Source: Clostridiales bacterium (GTDB taxonomy: Bacteria; Bacillota; Clostridia; Lachnospirales; Lachnospiraceae). From it: a stretch of 64,000 nucleotides of DNA. The notes below the pieces were generated by a model. That model saw only the letters and a program-made list of their open reading frames with translations. It did not search any database and was not told where the DNA came from. The stretch covers positions 103,533-167,532 of the forward strand of contig JAQYAH010000005.1 of NCBI GenBank assembly GCA_029227635.1, given 5' to 3'. Positions 1-8,734 of the stretch are shown piece after piece; position 1 is the first letter of the stretch, and each line of letters begins with the position of its first letter. The position numbers and the translations under genes were made by a program.

Positions 1-641
1 AAGGGCATCAGGCCTACATTGTGTGCCCTCTGATTGAGGAGAGTGAAAACCTGGATGGTGAGGATGTCATAAGTTATGCCGAGAGACTCAGAGGGATATT
101 TCCTAAAGATATTAATATAGGAATTATCCATGGAGAAATGAGTCAGGAAGAAAAAGATCATACTATGGAACAGTTCAAAAAAAACTGTATCCATATTCTG
201 GTCTCTACCACAGTTATTGAAGTCGGAATCAATGTACCAAATGCGACAGTGATGATGATAGAAAATGCAGAGCGTTTTGGCCTTTCTACGTTGCACCAGT
301 TGAGAGGCCGAGTGGGAAGAGGAAAAGCCCAGTCTTATTGCATTTTCGTCAGTGGTTCCAAGAATGAAAATACCAGGAAACGTTTGAAAGTGCTCTGCGA
401 CTCAAATGACGGATTTAAGATTGCTGAAGAAGATCTGAAGCTTAGGGGGCCTGGGGAGCTTTTTGGCACGAGACAGAGTGGAATCCTGAGTTTTAGCATT
501 GGAGATATTTACACCGACGCAGAAATCCTCAAAAAAGCCAGCGAAGCAGCAGACTACGCCATTGAGAATGGGATTTTGTTCAATAATAAGTACAAAGGTT
601 CTGACTTATTGACTAACGAAGGTACCCTCCCTATAATATAA
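1..641 (+). CDS. recG: RecG ATP-dependent DNA helicase, C-terminal part (5' end outside window)
   Basis: RecG remodels stalled replication forks and branch-migrates Holliday junctions. Only the C-terminal ~212 residues are here; the reading frame is open from base 3 (GHQAYIVCPLIEE), so the track start at 21 is internal. The second RecA-like helicase lobe is visible: STTVIEVGINVPNA (motif V region) and QLRGRVGRG (motif VI with arginine fingers). The downstream DLKLRGPGELFGTRQSG block is typical of RecG and distinguishes it from other superfamily 2 helicases. rsmD follows after 23 bases with its own strong ribosome binding site; the recG-rsmD-coaD order is common in Firmicutes. Confidence 0.95.
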   Translation, partial: GHQAYIVCPLIEESENLDGEDVISYAERLRGIFPKDINIGIIHGEMSQEEKDHTMEQFKKNCIHILVSTTVIEVGINVPNATVMMIENAERFGLSTLHQLRGRVGRGKAQSYCIFVSGSKNENTRKRLKVLCDSNDGFKIAEEDLKLRGPGELFGTRQSGILSFSIGDIYTDAEILKKASEAADYAIENGILFNNKYKGSDLLTNEGTLPII

Positions 642-664
642 CCGATAAAGTTGGAGGCAGATCA

Positions 665-1219
665 ATGAGAGTTATTTCCGGTAGTGCAAGAGGCCTTAAG
701 CTAAAGGCGCCTAAAGGGATGCACACCCGGCCCACCACTGACAAAATAAAAGAGACAATCTTCAATATTCTTGCTCCTGAGATCTATGATTGCCGATTTC
801 TGGACATATTCAGCGGAAGCGGTGCTATTGCCATAGAAGCTTTGAGCCGCGGGGCAGAGGAAGCGGTGCTGATTGAAAATGATCGGGAAGCTCTTGGGGT
901 TATAAGAGATAATTTAAAGTCAGCCAGAGTCAGTCATTTGGCGGAGGTTTTGGGAGATGATTTCAATTCAGCCCTGAACCGATTGGGCAGACAAAACCGA
1001 AGATTTGATCTTGTGTTTATGGATCCGCCCTACAATTGTGATCTGGAAAAGAGAGTGATTTTTCACCCGTCTTTTTCTCGGATCGTTGCGGATGAAGGTC
1101 TTGTGGTAGTGGAAGCTGCTCTTGAGACGGATTTTTCCTGGACGAAAGGCTCGGCTTTTGAGATCACAAGAACCAAGATATATAAGACTAACAAACATGT
1201 TTTTTTGAGGAAGAAGTAA
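665..1219 (+). CDS. rsmD: 16S rRNA (guanine(966)-N2)-methyltransferase RsmD
   Basis: SAM-dependent methyltransferase that modifies G966 of 16S rRNA during 30S assembly. The protein is 184 aa, normal for RsmD. It has the SAM-binding glycine loop DIFSGSGAIAIEA (around residue 48) and the N6/N2-type catalytic motif DPPY within VFMDPPYN (around 119). The N-terminus MRVISGSARG is family-typical. A GGAGG ribosome binding site at 652-656 supports ATG 665. The stop codon shares a base with the coaD start (TAATG), so the two are translationally coupled. Confidence 0.95.
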   Translation: MRVISGSARGLKLKAPKGMHTRPTTDKIKETIFNILAPEIYDCRFLDIFSGSGAIAIEALSRGAEEAVLIENDREALGVIRDNLKSARVSHLAEVLGDDFNSALNRLGRQNRRFDLVFMDPPYNCDLEKRVIFHPSFSRIVADEGLVVVEAALETDFSWTKGSAFEITRTKIYKTNKHVFLRKK

Positions 1220-1704
1220 TGGAGAAGATCGCTGTATACCCCGGAAGTTTTGACCCTATAACCTTAGGACATCTGGACATAATCAAGAGATCACGCAAAG
1301 TCGTGGATAAACTGGTCATTGGTGTGATGAATAATAATTCAAAATCTCCATTGTTTTCTGTTGATGAACGTGTTAATATGATTAAAGTAGTCGTAAAAGA
1401 CATTGAAGGTGTTGAGGTCAAATCTTTTAGCGGACTGACAGTAGATTTCGCACGTCAGGAAGGTGCACAGTTTATTGTCAGAGGACTCAGATCTATCACT
1501 GATTTCGAGTATGAACTGGAGATGGCTCATGTCAACCACAAGCTATATCCGGATTTAGACACCTTGTTCTTTACGACAAGCCTTCAGTATACATATCTTA
1601 GTTCTACTACTGTTAAGGAACTCGCCAGGTACGGTTCCAATGAAGTATCTCAGATGGTTCCTTGTAATGTAAACAAGATGCTGGAAGAAAAATTCCGAAG
1701 ATAA
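1219..1704 (+). CDS. coaD: Phosphopantetheine adenylyltransferase CoaD
   Basis: Catalyses the penultimate step of coenzyme A synthesis, 4'-phosphopantetheine + ATP to dephospho-CoA. At 161 aa it has family length. The nucleotidyltransferase signature YPGSFDPITLGHLDI with the TxGH motif is at the N-terminus, VRGLRSITDFEYE is the conserved substrate-binding stretch, and LSSTTVKEL replaces the usual ISSS-x-VKE motif. Start ATG 1219 overlaps the rsmD stop by one base. Confidence 0.96.
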   Translation: MEKIAVYPGSFDPITLGHLDIIKRSRKVVDKLVIGVMNNNSKSPLFSVDERVNMIKVVVKDIEGVEVKSFSGLTVDFARQEGAQFIVRGLRSITDFEYELEMAHVNHKLYPDLDTLFFTTSLQYTYLSSTTVKELARYGSNEVSQMVPCNVNKMLEEKFRR

Positions 1705-1717
1705 GGAGTATGTTACT

Positions 1718-2320
1718 ATGAGCAGCAGAATTGAACAGTTAATTGAAGAAATTGAAGAGTTTGTCGATAAGTGTAAGTATCAGCCACTTTCTAGCACTAA
1801 GATTATTGTAAATAAAGAAGAATTGGATGAATACCTGAGAGAGCTTCGCCTCAAGACACCTGAGGAGATCAAGCGCTACCAGAAGATCATTGCAAATAAG
1901 GATGCGATCCTTGCAGATGCTCAGGCTAAGGCAGACGCCATGATCGAGGAGGCTACTATCCATACAAACGAGATGGTAAGCGAACACGAAGTTATGCAGC
2001 AGGCATATGCTCAGGCAGATGAGATCGTTAAGGCGGCAACTGCTCAGGCACAGGAGATTCTTGACAATGCAGCAGCTGAGGCGAATATGATGCGTTCAGG
2101 TGCGGTGGCTTACAGTGATGAGCTTCTGGCTAATGTGGAGACCATTGTTGCGGATACCCTTGAGGATTACACAACCAAGTATGATAATCTTGTCAATTCA
2201 CTCCGTGATGCATATGACGTAGTTAAGAGTAACAGAAGAGAGCTTAATGCAGATAATGCTGATATCACAGCACCTGCAGTAGAATCTGATGATCTTGACG
2301 TTGTAGGAATTGACGATTAG
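1718..2320 (+). CDS. Coiled-coil protein of unknown function (ATP synthase subunit H / DivIVA-like helix)
   Basis: No enzymatic domain is recognisable in these 200 aa. An N-terminal helix (IEQLIEEIEEFVDKC) is followed by a short linker and a long, alanine- and glutamate-rich helix from about residue 45 to 170 (KIIANKDAILADAQAKADAM and similar). That is typical of V-ATPase subunit H / DivIVA-type coiled coils that form filaments or tether membrane proteins. The acidic C-terminal tail ends in DDLDVVGIDD. AAGGAG precedes ATG 1718. It directly follows coaD and is closed by a rho-independent terminator, so it is probably the last gene of the recG-rsmD-coaD unit. Function is not known to me. Confidence 0.8.
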   Translation: MSSRIEQLIEEIEEFVDKCKYQPLSSTKIIVNKEELDEYLRELRLKTPEEIKRYQKIIANKDAILADAQAKADAMIEEATIHTNEMVSEHEVMQQAYAQADEIVKAATAQAQEILDNAAAEANMMRSGAVAYSDELLANVETIVADTLEDYTTKYDNLVNSLRDAYDVVKSNRRELNADNADITAPAVESDDLDVVGIDD

Positions 2321-2338
2321 TAATAACTATTATGAAAG

Positions 2339-2382
2339 CAAGACTTCCGGATCTGTTACGACATGATTCGGAAGTCTTTTTT
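2339..2382 (+). terminator. Rho-independent terminator after the coiled-coil gene
   Basis: AAGACTTCCGGATC pairs with GATTCGGAAGTCTT (one G-T wobble) across a short loop and is followed by TTTTTT. It lies only about 15 bases before the next ORF, so it also sits in the 5' region of the RsmF-like gene. Confidence 0.8.
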
Positions 2383-2396
2383 GTGAGAGCAAGAAT

Positions 2397-3785
2397 ATGA
2401 ATTTTCCCGAAAAGTTTGAAAAAGAAATGATCCGCATTCTTGGAGAAGTCGGTTTTGAAGAGTACAAAAGCTGCTTTGCAAAAGATGCTATCAGGGCTCT
2501 TAGGGTAAATACCCTGAAGATAGCGCCGGAGGAGTTTAAGAAGCTTACCGGTTGGAAGCTGGAAGAGATTCCCTGGACCAGAAATGGATTCTACTGCCAT
2601 GAGAATATGGTTCCCTCTCGTCATCCATATTACCATGCCGGAATGTACTATATTCAGGAGCCCAGCGCTATGACTCCGGCTCAATTTCTGCCAATTGAGG
2701 AGGGGGACAAGGTTCTTGATATGTGTGCGGCACCGGGGGGCAAATCCACAGAGCTTGCCGCAAGACTTGATGGTACCGGTATCCTTTTTTCCAACGATAT
2801 CAGTTTCTCGAGATGCAAAGCCCTGCTAAAGAATATCGAGCTTTTTGGAATCAAAAATGCCATCATTATGAGCGAAAAGCCAAATGATCTAGAAGACAGA
2901 TTCCGGGGTTATTTTGATAAGATCCTAATTGACGCTCCCTGCTCCGGAGAGGGTATGTTCCGTAAGGACAGCAAAATGATCGATGCCTGGCTTGAACACG
3001 GACCGGATTATTTTGCACCGATTCAGCGCTCAATTCTTGAAAGTGGTATAAAGATGCTGAGACCCGGAGGAATGCTCCTGTATTCCACCTGTACTTTTTC
3101 GGTAAAAGAGGATGAGGAGACTGTAGACTATATTCTCAAAAAGTACCCGGAGATGTCCGTTGTGGACACCATTGATCCCGGCTATTTTGAAAAGGGACGC
3201 CCGGACCTTTTGGAGAACCCTGCTGAGGGGATTTCAAAGACGAGAAGGCTTTTTCCTCATAAAATCAGAGGAGAAGGGCACTACCTTGCACTTTTGCAAA
3301 AGGCTGAAGATGCGGTTTCTTCCTCTAACAAAGTAGAGCTTGCCATATCAAAGGATAAGATTCCGGGAGAATGTATAGATTTCCTGAAGTCCATGGGGAT
3401 AGACTATAAATCTGTAAAAGACCGAGTTAAGCTTTTTGACGATAAGGCAGTGCTTTTGCCTGAAGGTTGTCCGAAACTTGACCACCTGAGAGTTATCCGC
3501 TCCGGTGTTTATCTCGGAGACTGCAAGAAGGGACGTTTTGTACCCAGTCAAGCTGCAGCCATGACAATAAAAAAGGGAGAGTTTAACAATGAGCTTCATC
3601 TTAATCTTGAAGATGAAAGGCTCTGCCGATATCTAAAAGGAGAAACTCTTACTCTCCGAGATAAGGATGGAGTAAAAGATGGCACGGTATTGGTTTTTGT
3701 GGGAGATCAGCCCCTTGGTTTTGGAAAAGCCGGAAAAGGCACTCTGAAGAATAAGTATCTTGTTGGTTGGAGAATGAATGGTTAG
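2397..3785 (+). CDS. rsmF: RsmF/NOP2-type rRNA cytosine-C5 methyltransferase
   Basis: SAM-dependent m5C methyltransferase of the NOL1/NOP2/Sun family. The SAM-binding motif LDMCAAPGGKST is at about residue 107, and the two catalytic cysteines are C182 in DAPCSGEGMFRKD and C232 in STCTFS. The GEGMF variant and the C-terminal extension after residue 300, ending in a PUA-like region (PLGFGKAGKGTLKN), fit the RsmF (YebU) branch rather than RsmB. The length of 462 aa is right for it. The gene begins immediately after a strong terminator, so its transcription probably relies on readthrough or on a promoter I cannot identify. Exact rRNA target is inferred. Confidence 0.88.
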   Translation: MNFPEKFEKEMIRILGEVGFEEYKSCFAKDAIRALRVNTLKIAPEEFKKLTGWKLEEIPWTRNGFYCHENMVPSRHPYYHAGMYYIQEPSAMTPAQFLPIEEGDKVLDMCAAPGGKSTELAARLDGTGILFSNDISFSRCKALLKNIELFGIKNAIIMSEKPNDLEDRFRGYFDKILIDAPCSGEGMFRKDSKMIDAWLEHGPDYFAPIQRSILESGIKMLRPGGMLLYSTCTFSVKEDEETVDYILKKYPEMSVVDTIDPGYFEKGRPDLLENPAEGISKTRRLFPHKIRGEGHYLALLQKAEDAVSSSNKVELAISKDKIPGECIDFLKSMGIDYKSVKDRVKLFDDKAVLLPEGCPKLDHLRVIRSGVYLGDCKKGRFVPSQAAAMTIKKGEFNNELHLNLEDERLCRYLKGETLTLRDKDGVKDGTVLVFVGDQPLGFGKAGKGTLKNKYLVGWRMNG

Positions 3786-3795
3786 GAGGAATCTA

Positions 3796-4449
3796 ATGCA
3801 CGAGATTTTTGAGGGTATCGAAGCAGTGGTTTTCGATTTTGACGGAACACTTATCGATTCCCTGGGAATGTGGCATGAAATCGATGTGGAATATACAAAT
3901 ATGCTGGGAGTTGATCTTCCGGAGAATTTTCAGAAGCAGATAGAGGGTATGCACTATCCGGACGTGGCCAGATATTTTAAGAAGCTTTTTAATATTGATA
4001 AAACTATAGAAGAAATAATGGCAGACTGGAATGAAATGGCTATTGATAGATATTCCAATTCTCTTAAGCTAAAAGAGGGATCGGTGGAACTGATGCAAAT
4101 GCTCAAAAACAAAGGAATCCGTCTTGCCATTGCAACAAGTAATGCCCGGGAGCTTATTGATGCTTCTCTAAAGGGTCATGGGATAGATGGTTTTTTTTCT
4201 GTTCTCTGTACCAGCGAAGATGTGAAAAAAGGTAAGCCGGATCCGGAAGTGTACACCATTGCCGTCAGAAAGCTTAACATTGCTCCTGACAAGTGTCTTG
4301 CTTTCGAAGATCTTCCTATGGGGCTTATTTCCGCGAGAGATGCGGGGCTTAAAACCTGTGCGGTGTACGATGAGTACTCGGAATATGTGGATTCTGAGAA
4401 GAGGAAGATAGCGGACTACTATGTAAGCAGTTTTAAAGAACTACTGTGA
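3796..4449 (+). CDS. HAD-superfamily phosphatase (beta-phosphoglucomutase/GPH-like)
   Basis: HAD hydrolase of subfamily IA. Motif I FDFDGTLIDS carries the nucleophilic Asp, motif II is ATSN, motif III lysine is in KKGKPDPEVY, and motif IV is FEDLPMGLISARDAG. The helical cap lies between motifs I and II. The ORF track start at 3778 overlaps rsmF; ATG 3796 is preferred because AGGAGG (3784-3789) lies 6 bases upstream. Substrate cannot be set from sequence; sugar phosphates or phosphoglycolate are usual for this subgroup. Confidence 0.85.
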   Translation: MHEIFEGIEAVVFDFDGTLIDSLGMWHEIDVEYTNMLGVDLPENFQKQIEGMHYPDVARYFKKLFNIDKTIEEIMADWNEMAIDRYSNSLKLKEGSVELMQMLKNKGIRLAIATSNARELIDASLKGHGIDGFFSVLCTSEDVKKGKPDPEVYTIAVRKLNIAPDKCLAFEDLPMGLISARDAGLKTCAVYDEYSEYVDSEKRKIADYYVSSFKELL

Positions 4450-4465
4450 TTGTTTGATCAAATTG

Positions 4466-4495
4466 TTGGTAACAGTAAAAGTTTTGTGTTATATT
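4466..4495 (+). promoter_or_regulatory. Possible sigma-A promoter upstream of the unknown membrane protein
   Basis: TTGGTA, 17-18 bases, then TTATAT/TATATT in an AT-rich gap between the phosphatase and the membrane-protein gene. It is a moderate match in both boxes. Confidence 0.35.
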
Positions 4496-4524
4496 TTATA
4501 TGTTGAAATGGGGTATCTTTTTTA

Positions 4525-5094
4525 ATGAAGAAAATTCCTTCCGGTAACACCGGATATCTTGATTACAAGAAGAAAGTATTGCTCATTCAGGTACTGATCT
4601 CTTTTGGAATTGTGGCGGCGATCTTTATCTGCGGATTGATCATTTTTCACACCAGGAAGAACGCCGTTACTATCGTTGCGATTGTAGGAGTTTTACCTGC
4701 TGCCCGATGTCTTGTTAATTACATTGTCGCAGTACCTCATAAGTCCCTTGCAATAAATGATGCGAAGGATATCAGAGAATGTGCCGGTGTGCTTCCTGTA
4801 CTATATGATTATGTTTTTACCGCTAAGGAGGGAAGTTATCCGGTAGCGGCTTTTGCGTTGTCTGAAAACACGATGTGTGGCTTATATTCCGGAAAACCCG
4901 AGGACATTTCGAAGGCCGAGAAGCATATTAAATCTATGCTGAAATCGGAAGGTCTTCACAAGTTTTCGGTGAAGCTTTTCTCCGATAAAACACAGTATCT
5001 TGAGCGGGTGAAGGAGATGTCGGGAAATCTCACGCCTCCCGGAGAGACAGGTCTATCCCGTCTTAGAAGCCTTTTTGAGAGCATTACACTGTAA
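4525..5094 (+). CDS. Conserved hypothetical membrane protein, two N-terminal TM helices
   Basis: I do not recognise a named family in this 189 aa protein. Two hydrophobic helices at about residues 18-41 and 47-70 are followed by a ~115-residue soluble domain. A short N-terminal tail and positive residues (KKK, HTRKN) at the first helix suggest both termini are cytoplasmic. The soluble part has no obvious catalytic motif. It sits 3 bases upstream of an RluA-family pseudouridine synthase, which implies co-transcription but gives no function. Confidence 0.7.
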   Translation: MKKIPSGNTGYLDYKKKVLLIQVLISFGIVAAIFICGLIIFHTRKNAVTIVAIVGVLPAARCLVNYIVAVPHKSLAINDAKDIRECAGVLPVLYDYVFTAKEGSYPVAAFALSENTMCGLYSGKPEDISKAEKHIKSMLKSEGLHKFSVKLFSDKTQYLERVKEMSGNLTPPGETGLSRLRSLFESITL

Positions 5095-5097
5095 GTT

Positions 5098-6060
5098 ATG
5101 AAAGAGTTTAATATAACCGATAGAGAGAGCGGCCAGCGGTTTGACAAGTATTTGAAAAAGATCCTGAGGGAAGCTCCCGACAGTTTCATTTACAAGATGC
5201 TGAGAAAGAAGAATATCACCCTTAATAATTCCAAAGCTACCGGCAAGGAACACATTGAGAAGGGGGATATCGTAAAAATCTTCTTCACAGACGAGACTTT
5301 TGAAAAGTTCTCCGGTAATACTAAAGCATCAACGTTGGTAAAAGATGATCTGAACGTGATCTACGAAGATAAGGATATTATCATAATCAATAAGCCTCAG
5401 GGGATGCTCTCTCAGAAAGCAAAACCCGGAGATATCTCTGCCAACGAGTTGATAGTTTCCCATCTTCTTAAGCGAGGAGAGCTAAAGGAAGTGGATCTCA
5501 GATCTTTTACTCCAGCGGTAGTTCACAGGCTGGACCGGAATACCACCGGTGCCCTTGCCGGAGGTAAAAGTAATCGTGGGCTGGCATTCCTTAGCGAACT
5601 CTTCAGAGAACGAAGTATTCACAAGTTCTATCATTGTATTGTTAAGGGAAGAGTTCAGCAGAAACGGGAGATACATGGATACCTGTTCAAAGATGAGAAG
5701 ACCAACAAAGTCAGTATCTCTACGAATGAAATACCCGGTTCAGAGTTCATTCAGACTAAATATGAACCTTTGAAGGTTGGATCTGAGCTGACTCTTCTTC
5801 AGGTGGAATTAATCACCGGCAAGCCTCATCAGATCAGAGCGCATCTTGCCGCTGAAGGACACCCGATCATTGGGGATAATAAGTACGGAGATAATGAAAT
5901 AAATCACAGGTATTCCGGCATTTTAAAGACCCATAGTCTGATGCTCCATTCCAGAGAACTGGTTTTTCCTGAGAATGATGGTTATTTCTCATATTTGTCA
6001 GGAGAGAGCTTTGTGGCCCCTAAGCCGGATAGTTTTGTGAGGCTCGAGCAACTTATCTGA
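5098..6060 (+). CDS. RluA-family 23S rRNA pseudouridine synthase (RluC-like)
   Basis: Isomerises uridine to pseudouridine in rRNA. An S4-like RNA-binding domain occupies roughly residues 12-75 (RFDKYLKKIL...INKGD-type end), followed by the catalytic domain with HRLDRNTTGALA carrying the conserved aspartate, and the family motif TGKPHQIRAHLAAEGHPIIGD. It is 320 aa. The NKPQGMLSQK stretch is the usual entry to the catalytic domain. A second RluA-family gene lies at 21.8-22.7 kb; this one resembles RluC more than RluD by its long S4 part, but target assignment is inference. Confidence 0.9.
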   Translation: MKEFNITDRESGQRFDKYLKKILREAPDSFIYKMLRKKNITLNNSKATGKEHIEKGDIVKIFFTDETFEKFSGNTKASTLVKDDLNVIYEDKDIIIINKPQGMLSQKAKPGDISANELIVSHLLKRGELKEVDLRSFTPAVVHRLDRNTTGALAGGKSNRGLAFLSELFRERSIHKFYHCIVKGRVQQKREIHGYLFKDEKTNKVSISTNEIPGSEFIQTKYEPLKVGSELTLLQVELITGKPHQIRAHLAAEGHPIIGDNKYGDNEINHRYSGILKTHSLMLHSRELVFPENDGYFSYLSGESFVAPKPDSFVRLEQLI

Positions 6061-6080
6061 TTATTCAAAAGGAAGAGTAA

Positions 6081-6917
6081 ATGAATTTTTTAGATTTTAT
6101 CAAAGCAATAGTATTCGGAATTGTTGAGGGAATCACAGAATGGCTTCCCGTTAGCAGTACCGGACATATGATTCTTCTTGAGAAGATAATGCCTCTTAAT
6201 GTTTCCGAGACTTTTATGGAAATGTTTCTGGTGGTTGTTCAGCTGGGAGCAGTTCTGGCGGTGGTTGTCATTTATTGGAATCGGCTATGGCCTCTGAAGC
6301 GTTCAGTAAAGACAGGAGGAATAAAGCTTTCCCGAAGCAAGGTACTTCTCTGGTGTAAAATAGTTGTTGCATGTTTTCCTGCGGCAATAGTAGGACTTAC
6401 ACTGGACGATTTTTTTGAAAAACATTTCTACAACTACATCAGCGTTGCCATAGCTCTCATTGTGGTTGGAATTCTTTTTATTATTGTGGAAAACAGAAAC
6501 CAGGGGCATGTTCCTGAAGTAACAAAGATATCAGATATCAGCTGGAGGACAGCACTTATAATCGGAGGATTTCAGGTTATAGCAGCGATATTCCCCGGTG
6601 TTTCAAGGTCCGGGGCAACGATTCTCGGAGCAATACTGATTGGTGTTTCTAGAAGTTGTGCTGCAGAATTCACCTTCTATCTGGCCATCCCGGTAATGTT
6701 CGGTGCAAGCCTTCTGAAGGTTATTAAGCTCGGACTTGCGTTTTCCTTCGGAGAGATTCTAACGTTGATAATCAGCATGGTTGTGGCTTTTGCTGTGTCC
6801 ATGGCTGCCATAAAATTTCTGGTTGGATATGTTAAGAAGCACAACTTTACTATTTTTGGCTTCTACCGTATCATTCTCGGAGTTATTGTTCTTCTGGCAT
6901 CATTTTTGTTAAAGTAG
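6081..6917 (+). CDS. uppP: Undecaprenyl-diphosphatase UppP (BacA)
   Basis: Integral membrane phosphatase that recycles undecaprenyl pyrophosphate to the monophosphate carrier used for peptidoglycan export; overexpression of the family gives bacitracin resistance. Both conserved repeats are present: EGITEWLPVSSTGHM at the N-terminus and FPGVSRSGATILG near residue 173, the latter with the essential Arg/Ser. At 278 aa with about eight hydrophobic segments it matches the family. An AGGAAGAG ribosome binding site precedes ATG 6081. Confidence 0.96.
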   Translation: MNFLDFIKAIVFGIVEGITEWLPVSSTGHMILLEKIMPLNVSETFMEMFLVVVQLGAVLAVVVIYWNRLWPLKRSVKTGGIKLSRSKVLLWCKIVVACFPAAIVGLTLDDFFEKHFYNYISVAIALIVVGILFIIVENRNQGHVPEVTKISDISWRTALIIGGFQVIAAIFPGVSRSGATILGAILIGVSRSCAAEFTFYLAIPVMFGASLLKVIKLGLAFSFGEILTLIISMVVAFAVSMAAIKFLVGYVKKHNFTIFGFYRIILGVIVLLASFLLK

Positions 6918-6928
6918 GAGAATCTTCT

Positions 6929-7462
6929 TTGAGTACTTGGAATTCTAGAGGCCTCAGAGGCTCTTCTCTGGAGGAATTTGTAAATATTACCAATGATGCA
7001 TATCACAAGGAGAATTTGGCACTGATACAGAAGGTACCCACTCCAATTACTCCCGTGAAGATAGACAAAGAGAGTCGGCATATTACACTGGCTTATTTTG
7101 AACAGAAAAGTACCGTGGATTACATTGGAGCAGTGCAGGGTATACCTGTGTGTTTCGATGCAAAAGAGTGCCATGCGGATACTTTTCCCCTTGCGAATAT
7201 TCATGAGCATCAGGTCAGTTTCATGAGTGATTTTGAGAAGCAGGGAGGCATCTCCTTCATTCTCATTTATTTTTCAAAAGACGATCTTTACTACTATCTC
7301 CGTTTTGAGGAGATGATCCGGTTCTGGAACAGGGGAAATTTGGGGGGCAGAAAAAGCTTCACAAAGTCAGAACTTGAGGATAGATTTTTTTTCAAAGCCA
7401 AGGGTTTCAGGATCCCCTACCTGGAAATGCTGCTGCAAGATCTGAATGAGAGGGATGAATAA
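6929..7462 (+). CDS. recU: Holliday junction resolvase RecU
   Basis: Firmicutes resolvase that cleaves Holliday junctions with RuvAB and also acts in segregation. The family core is clear: NSRGLRGSSLEE at the N-terminus, then AYFEQKSTVDYIG and the catalytic metal-binding stretch VCFDAKEC (Asp...Glu-x-Lys order of the nuclease fold). The start is TTG 6929 with AGGAG (6916-6920) 8 bases upstream; no better in-frame ATG exists nearby. The stop is immediately followed by the hisZ ATG, so recU leads the histidine genes in one transcript. Confidence 0.9.
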   Translation: MSTWNSRGLRGSSLEEFVNITNDAYHKENLALIQKVPTPITPVKIDKESRHITLAYFEQKSTVDYIGAVQGIPVCFDAKECHADTFPLANIHEHQVSFMSDFEKQGGISFILIYFSKDDLYYYLRFEEMIRFWNRGNLGGRKSFTKSELEDRFFFKAKGFRIPYLEMLLQDLNERDE

Positions 7463-8734
7463 ATGACAAGAAGATTATTACACACACCGGAGGGTGTAAG
7501 AGATGTTTTTGGAAATGAATTTGATTCCAAATGTGCAATTCAAAACGGTGTGGACAAGGTTCTGAAGAAATACGGATACAGAGGGATTCAGACTCCTATC
7601 CTTGAGTATTTTGAAGTTTTTAATAAAGAGAAGAGTACTGCTTCATCAAAGAATCTTTATAAATTCTTTGACAGAGATGGAAACACCCTTGTATTGAGAC
7701 CGGATATCACGCCTTCTATTGCCAGAGCCTGTGCCACTGTTATGGAGAATGAAGCTCTTCCTCTAAGGCTGCGTTATATGGGAAGTACTTTCTACAATCA
7801 TTCCAGCTACAGAGGTGAACTGAAAGAAACCACAGTTGTTGGAGCTGAGCTTCTGGGTGATGACTCTGTGGAAGCAGATGCAGAGATGATCGCTATGGCG
7901 GTAGAGTGCCTTGATCATATCGGCATGAGTGAATTCCAGATCAGCATTGGTATGAATGAGTTTTTCCAGAGTGTTGTGGAGGAGACAAGTCTTGATGAGG
8001 ATTCTGTGGAAGAACTCAGAACTCTTATCATTAATAAGAATACCTTTGGTGTAAAACGACTTGTGGAAGAGAAGAATGTTACACCCCTGTTTAAGACTGT
8101 ATTCCTACGTATTCCCACCCTTTTTGGCGGAAGCGAAGTGCTTAAGACTGCTTATCACCTTTCCGTAAACCAGAGAGGTATCGACGCTATTGAAAGGCTC
8201 ATGAAGCTCAATGAACTTCTGAAGCTCTATCACGTTGAGGATAAGGTAACCTTCGATCTCAGTATGCTTGGAAGCTATGAGTACTATACCGGCGTTACTT
8301 TCAGAGCGTATACTCTTGGTTCCGGTGACGCGGTGGTCAAAGGCGGCCGTTACGATAATCTTATCGGAAAGTTTGGAAGAGAGACTCAGGCGGTAGGATT
8401 TGTCTGTGACATCGATGAGCTTCTCGGGGCTCTTGCCCACCAGAAGAAGGCTCCTCAGAGAGTGGAGAAGATCTCTGCTGTGCTCTACAATGTTGACGAT
8501 ACCTATTCCGCGATTCAGCTGGCAAATCAGCTCAGAAGTCAGGGACAGAACGTAGCACTTTTTGCCTATCACGATGAAGATGAGTTTTTCCGGTTAGAGG
8601 ACAAGGCGGTAGCAGAAAAAGTGGACTATCTTCTGGTGCTTCGGGAAGAGGGCAAAGTGGATTTCACAGAAATAGCAACCAATGGATCAAGGACCTACAG
8701 TCTTTCATCGTTTTTTGCAAAGGGGGATAAATAA
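7463..8734 (+). CDS. hisZ: ATP phosphoribosyltransferase regulatory subunit HisZ
   Basis: Histidyl-tRNA-synthetase-like subunit that forms a hetero-octamer with short-form HisG for the first step of histidine synthesis and carries feedback inhibition. At 423 aa it has class II synthetase motif 2 remnants ([13 protein letters not shown]) and [12 protein letters not shown]. It lacks the C-terminal anticodon-binding domain of true HisS. Pairing with a 216 aa HisG directly downstream confirms HisZ over HisS. Confidence 0.93.
   Translation: MTRRLLHTPEGVRDVFGNEFDSKCAIQNGVDKVLKKYGYRGIQTPILEYFEVFNKEKSTASSKNLYKFFDRDGNTLVLRPDITPSIARACATVMENEALPLRLRYMGSTFYNHSSYRGELKETTVVGAELLGDDSVEADAEMIAMAVECLDHIGMSEFQISIGMNEFFQSVVEETSLDEDSVEELRTLIINKNTFGVKRLVEEKNVTPLFKTVFLRIPTLFGGSEVLKTAYHLSVNQRGIDAIERLMKLNELLKLYHVEDKVTFDLSMLGSYEYYTGVTFRAYTLGSGDAVVKGGRYDNLIGKFGRETQAVGFVCDIDELLGALAHQKKAPQRVEKISAVLYNVDDTYSAIQLANQLRSQGQNVALFAYHDEDEFFRLEDKAVAEKVDYLLVLREEGKVDFTEIATNGSRTYSLSSFFAKGDK

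Noticed and set aside
7463-8734. Histidyl-tRNA synthetase instead of HisZ
   Set aside because: Lacks the HisS anticodon domain and pairs with short HisG.
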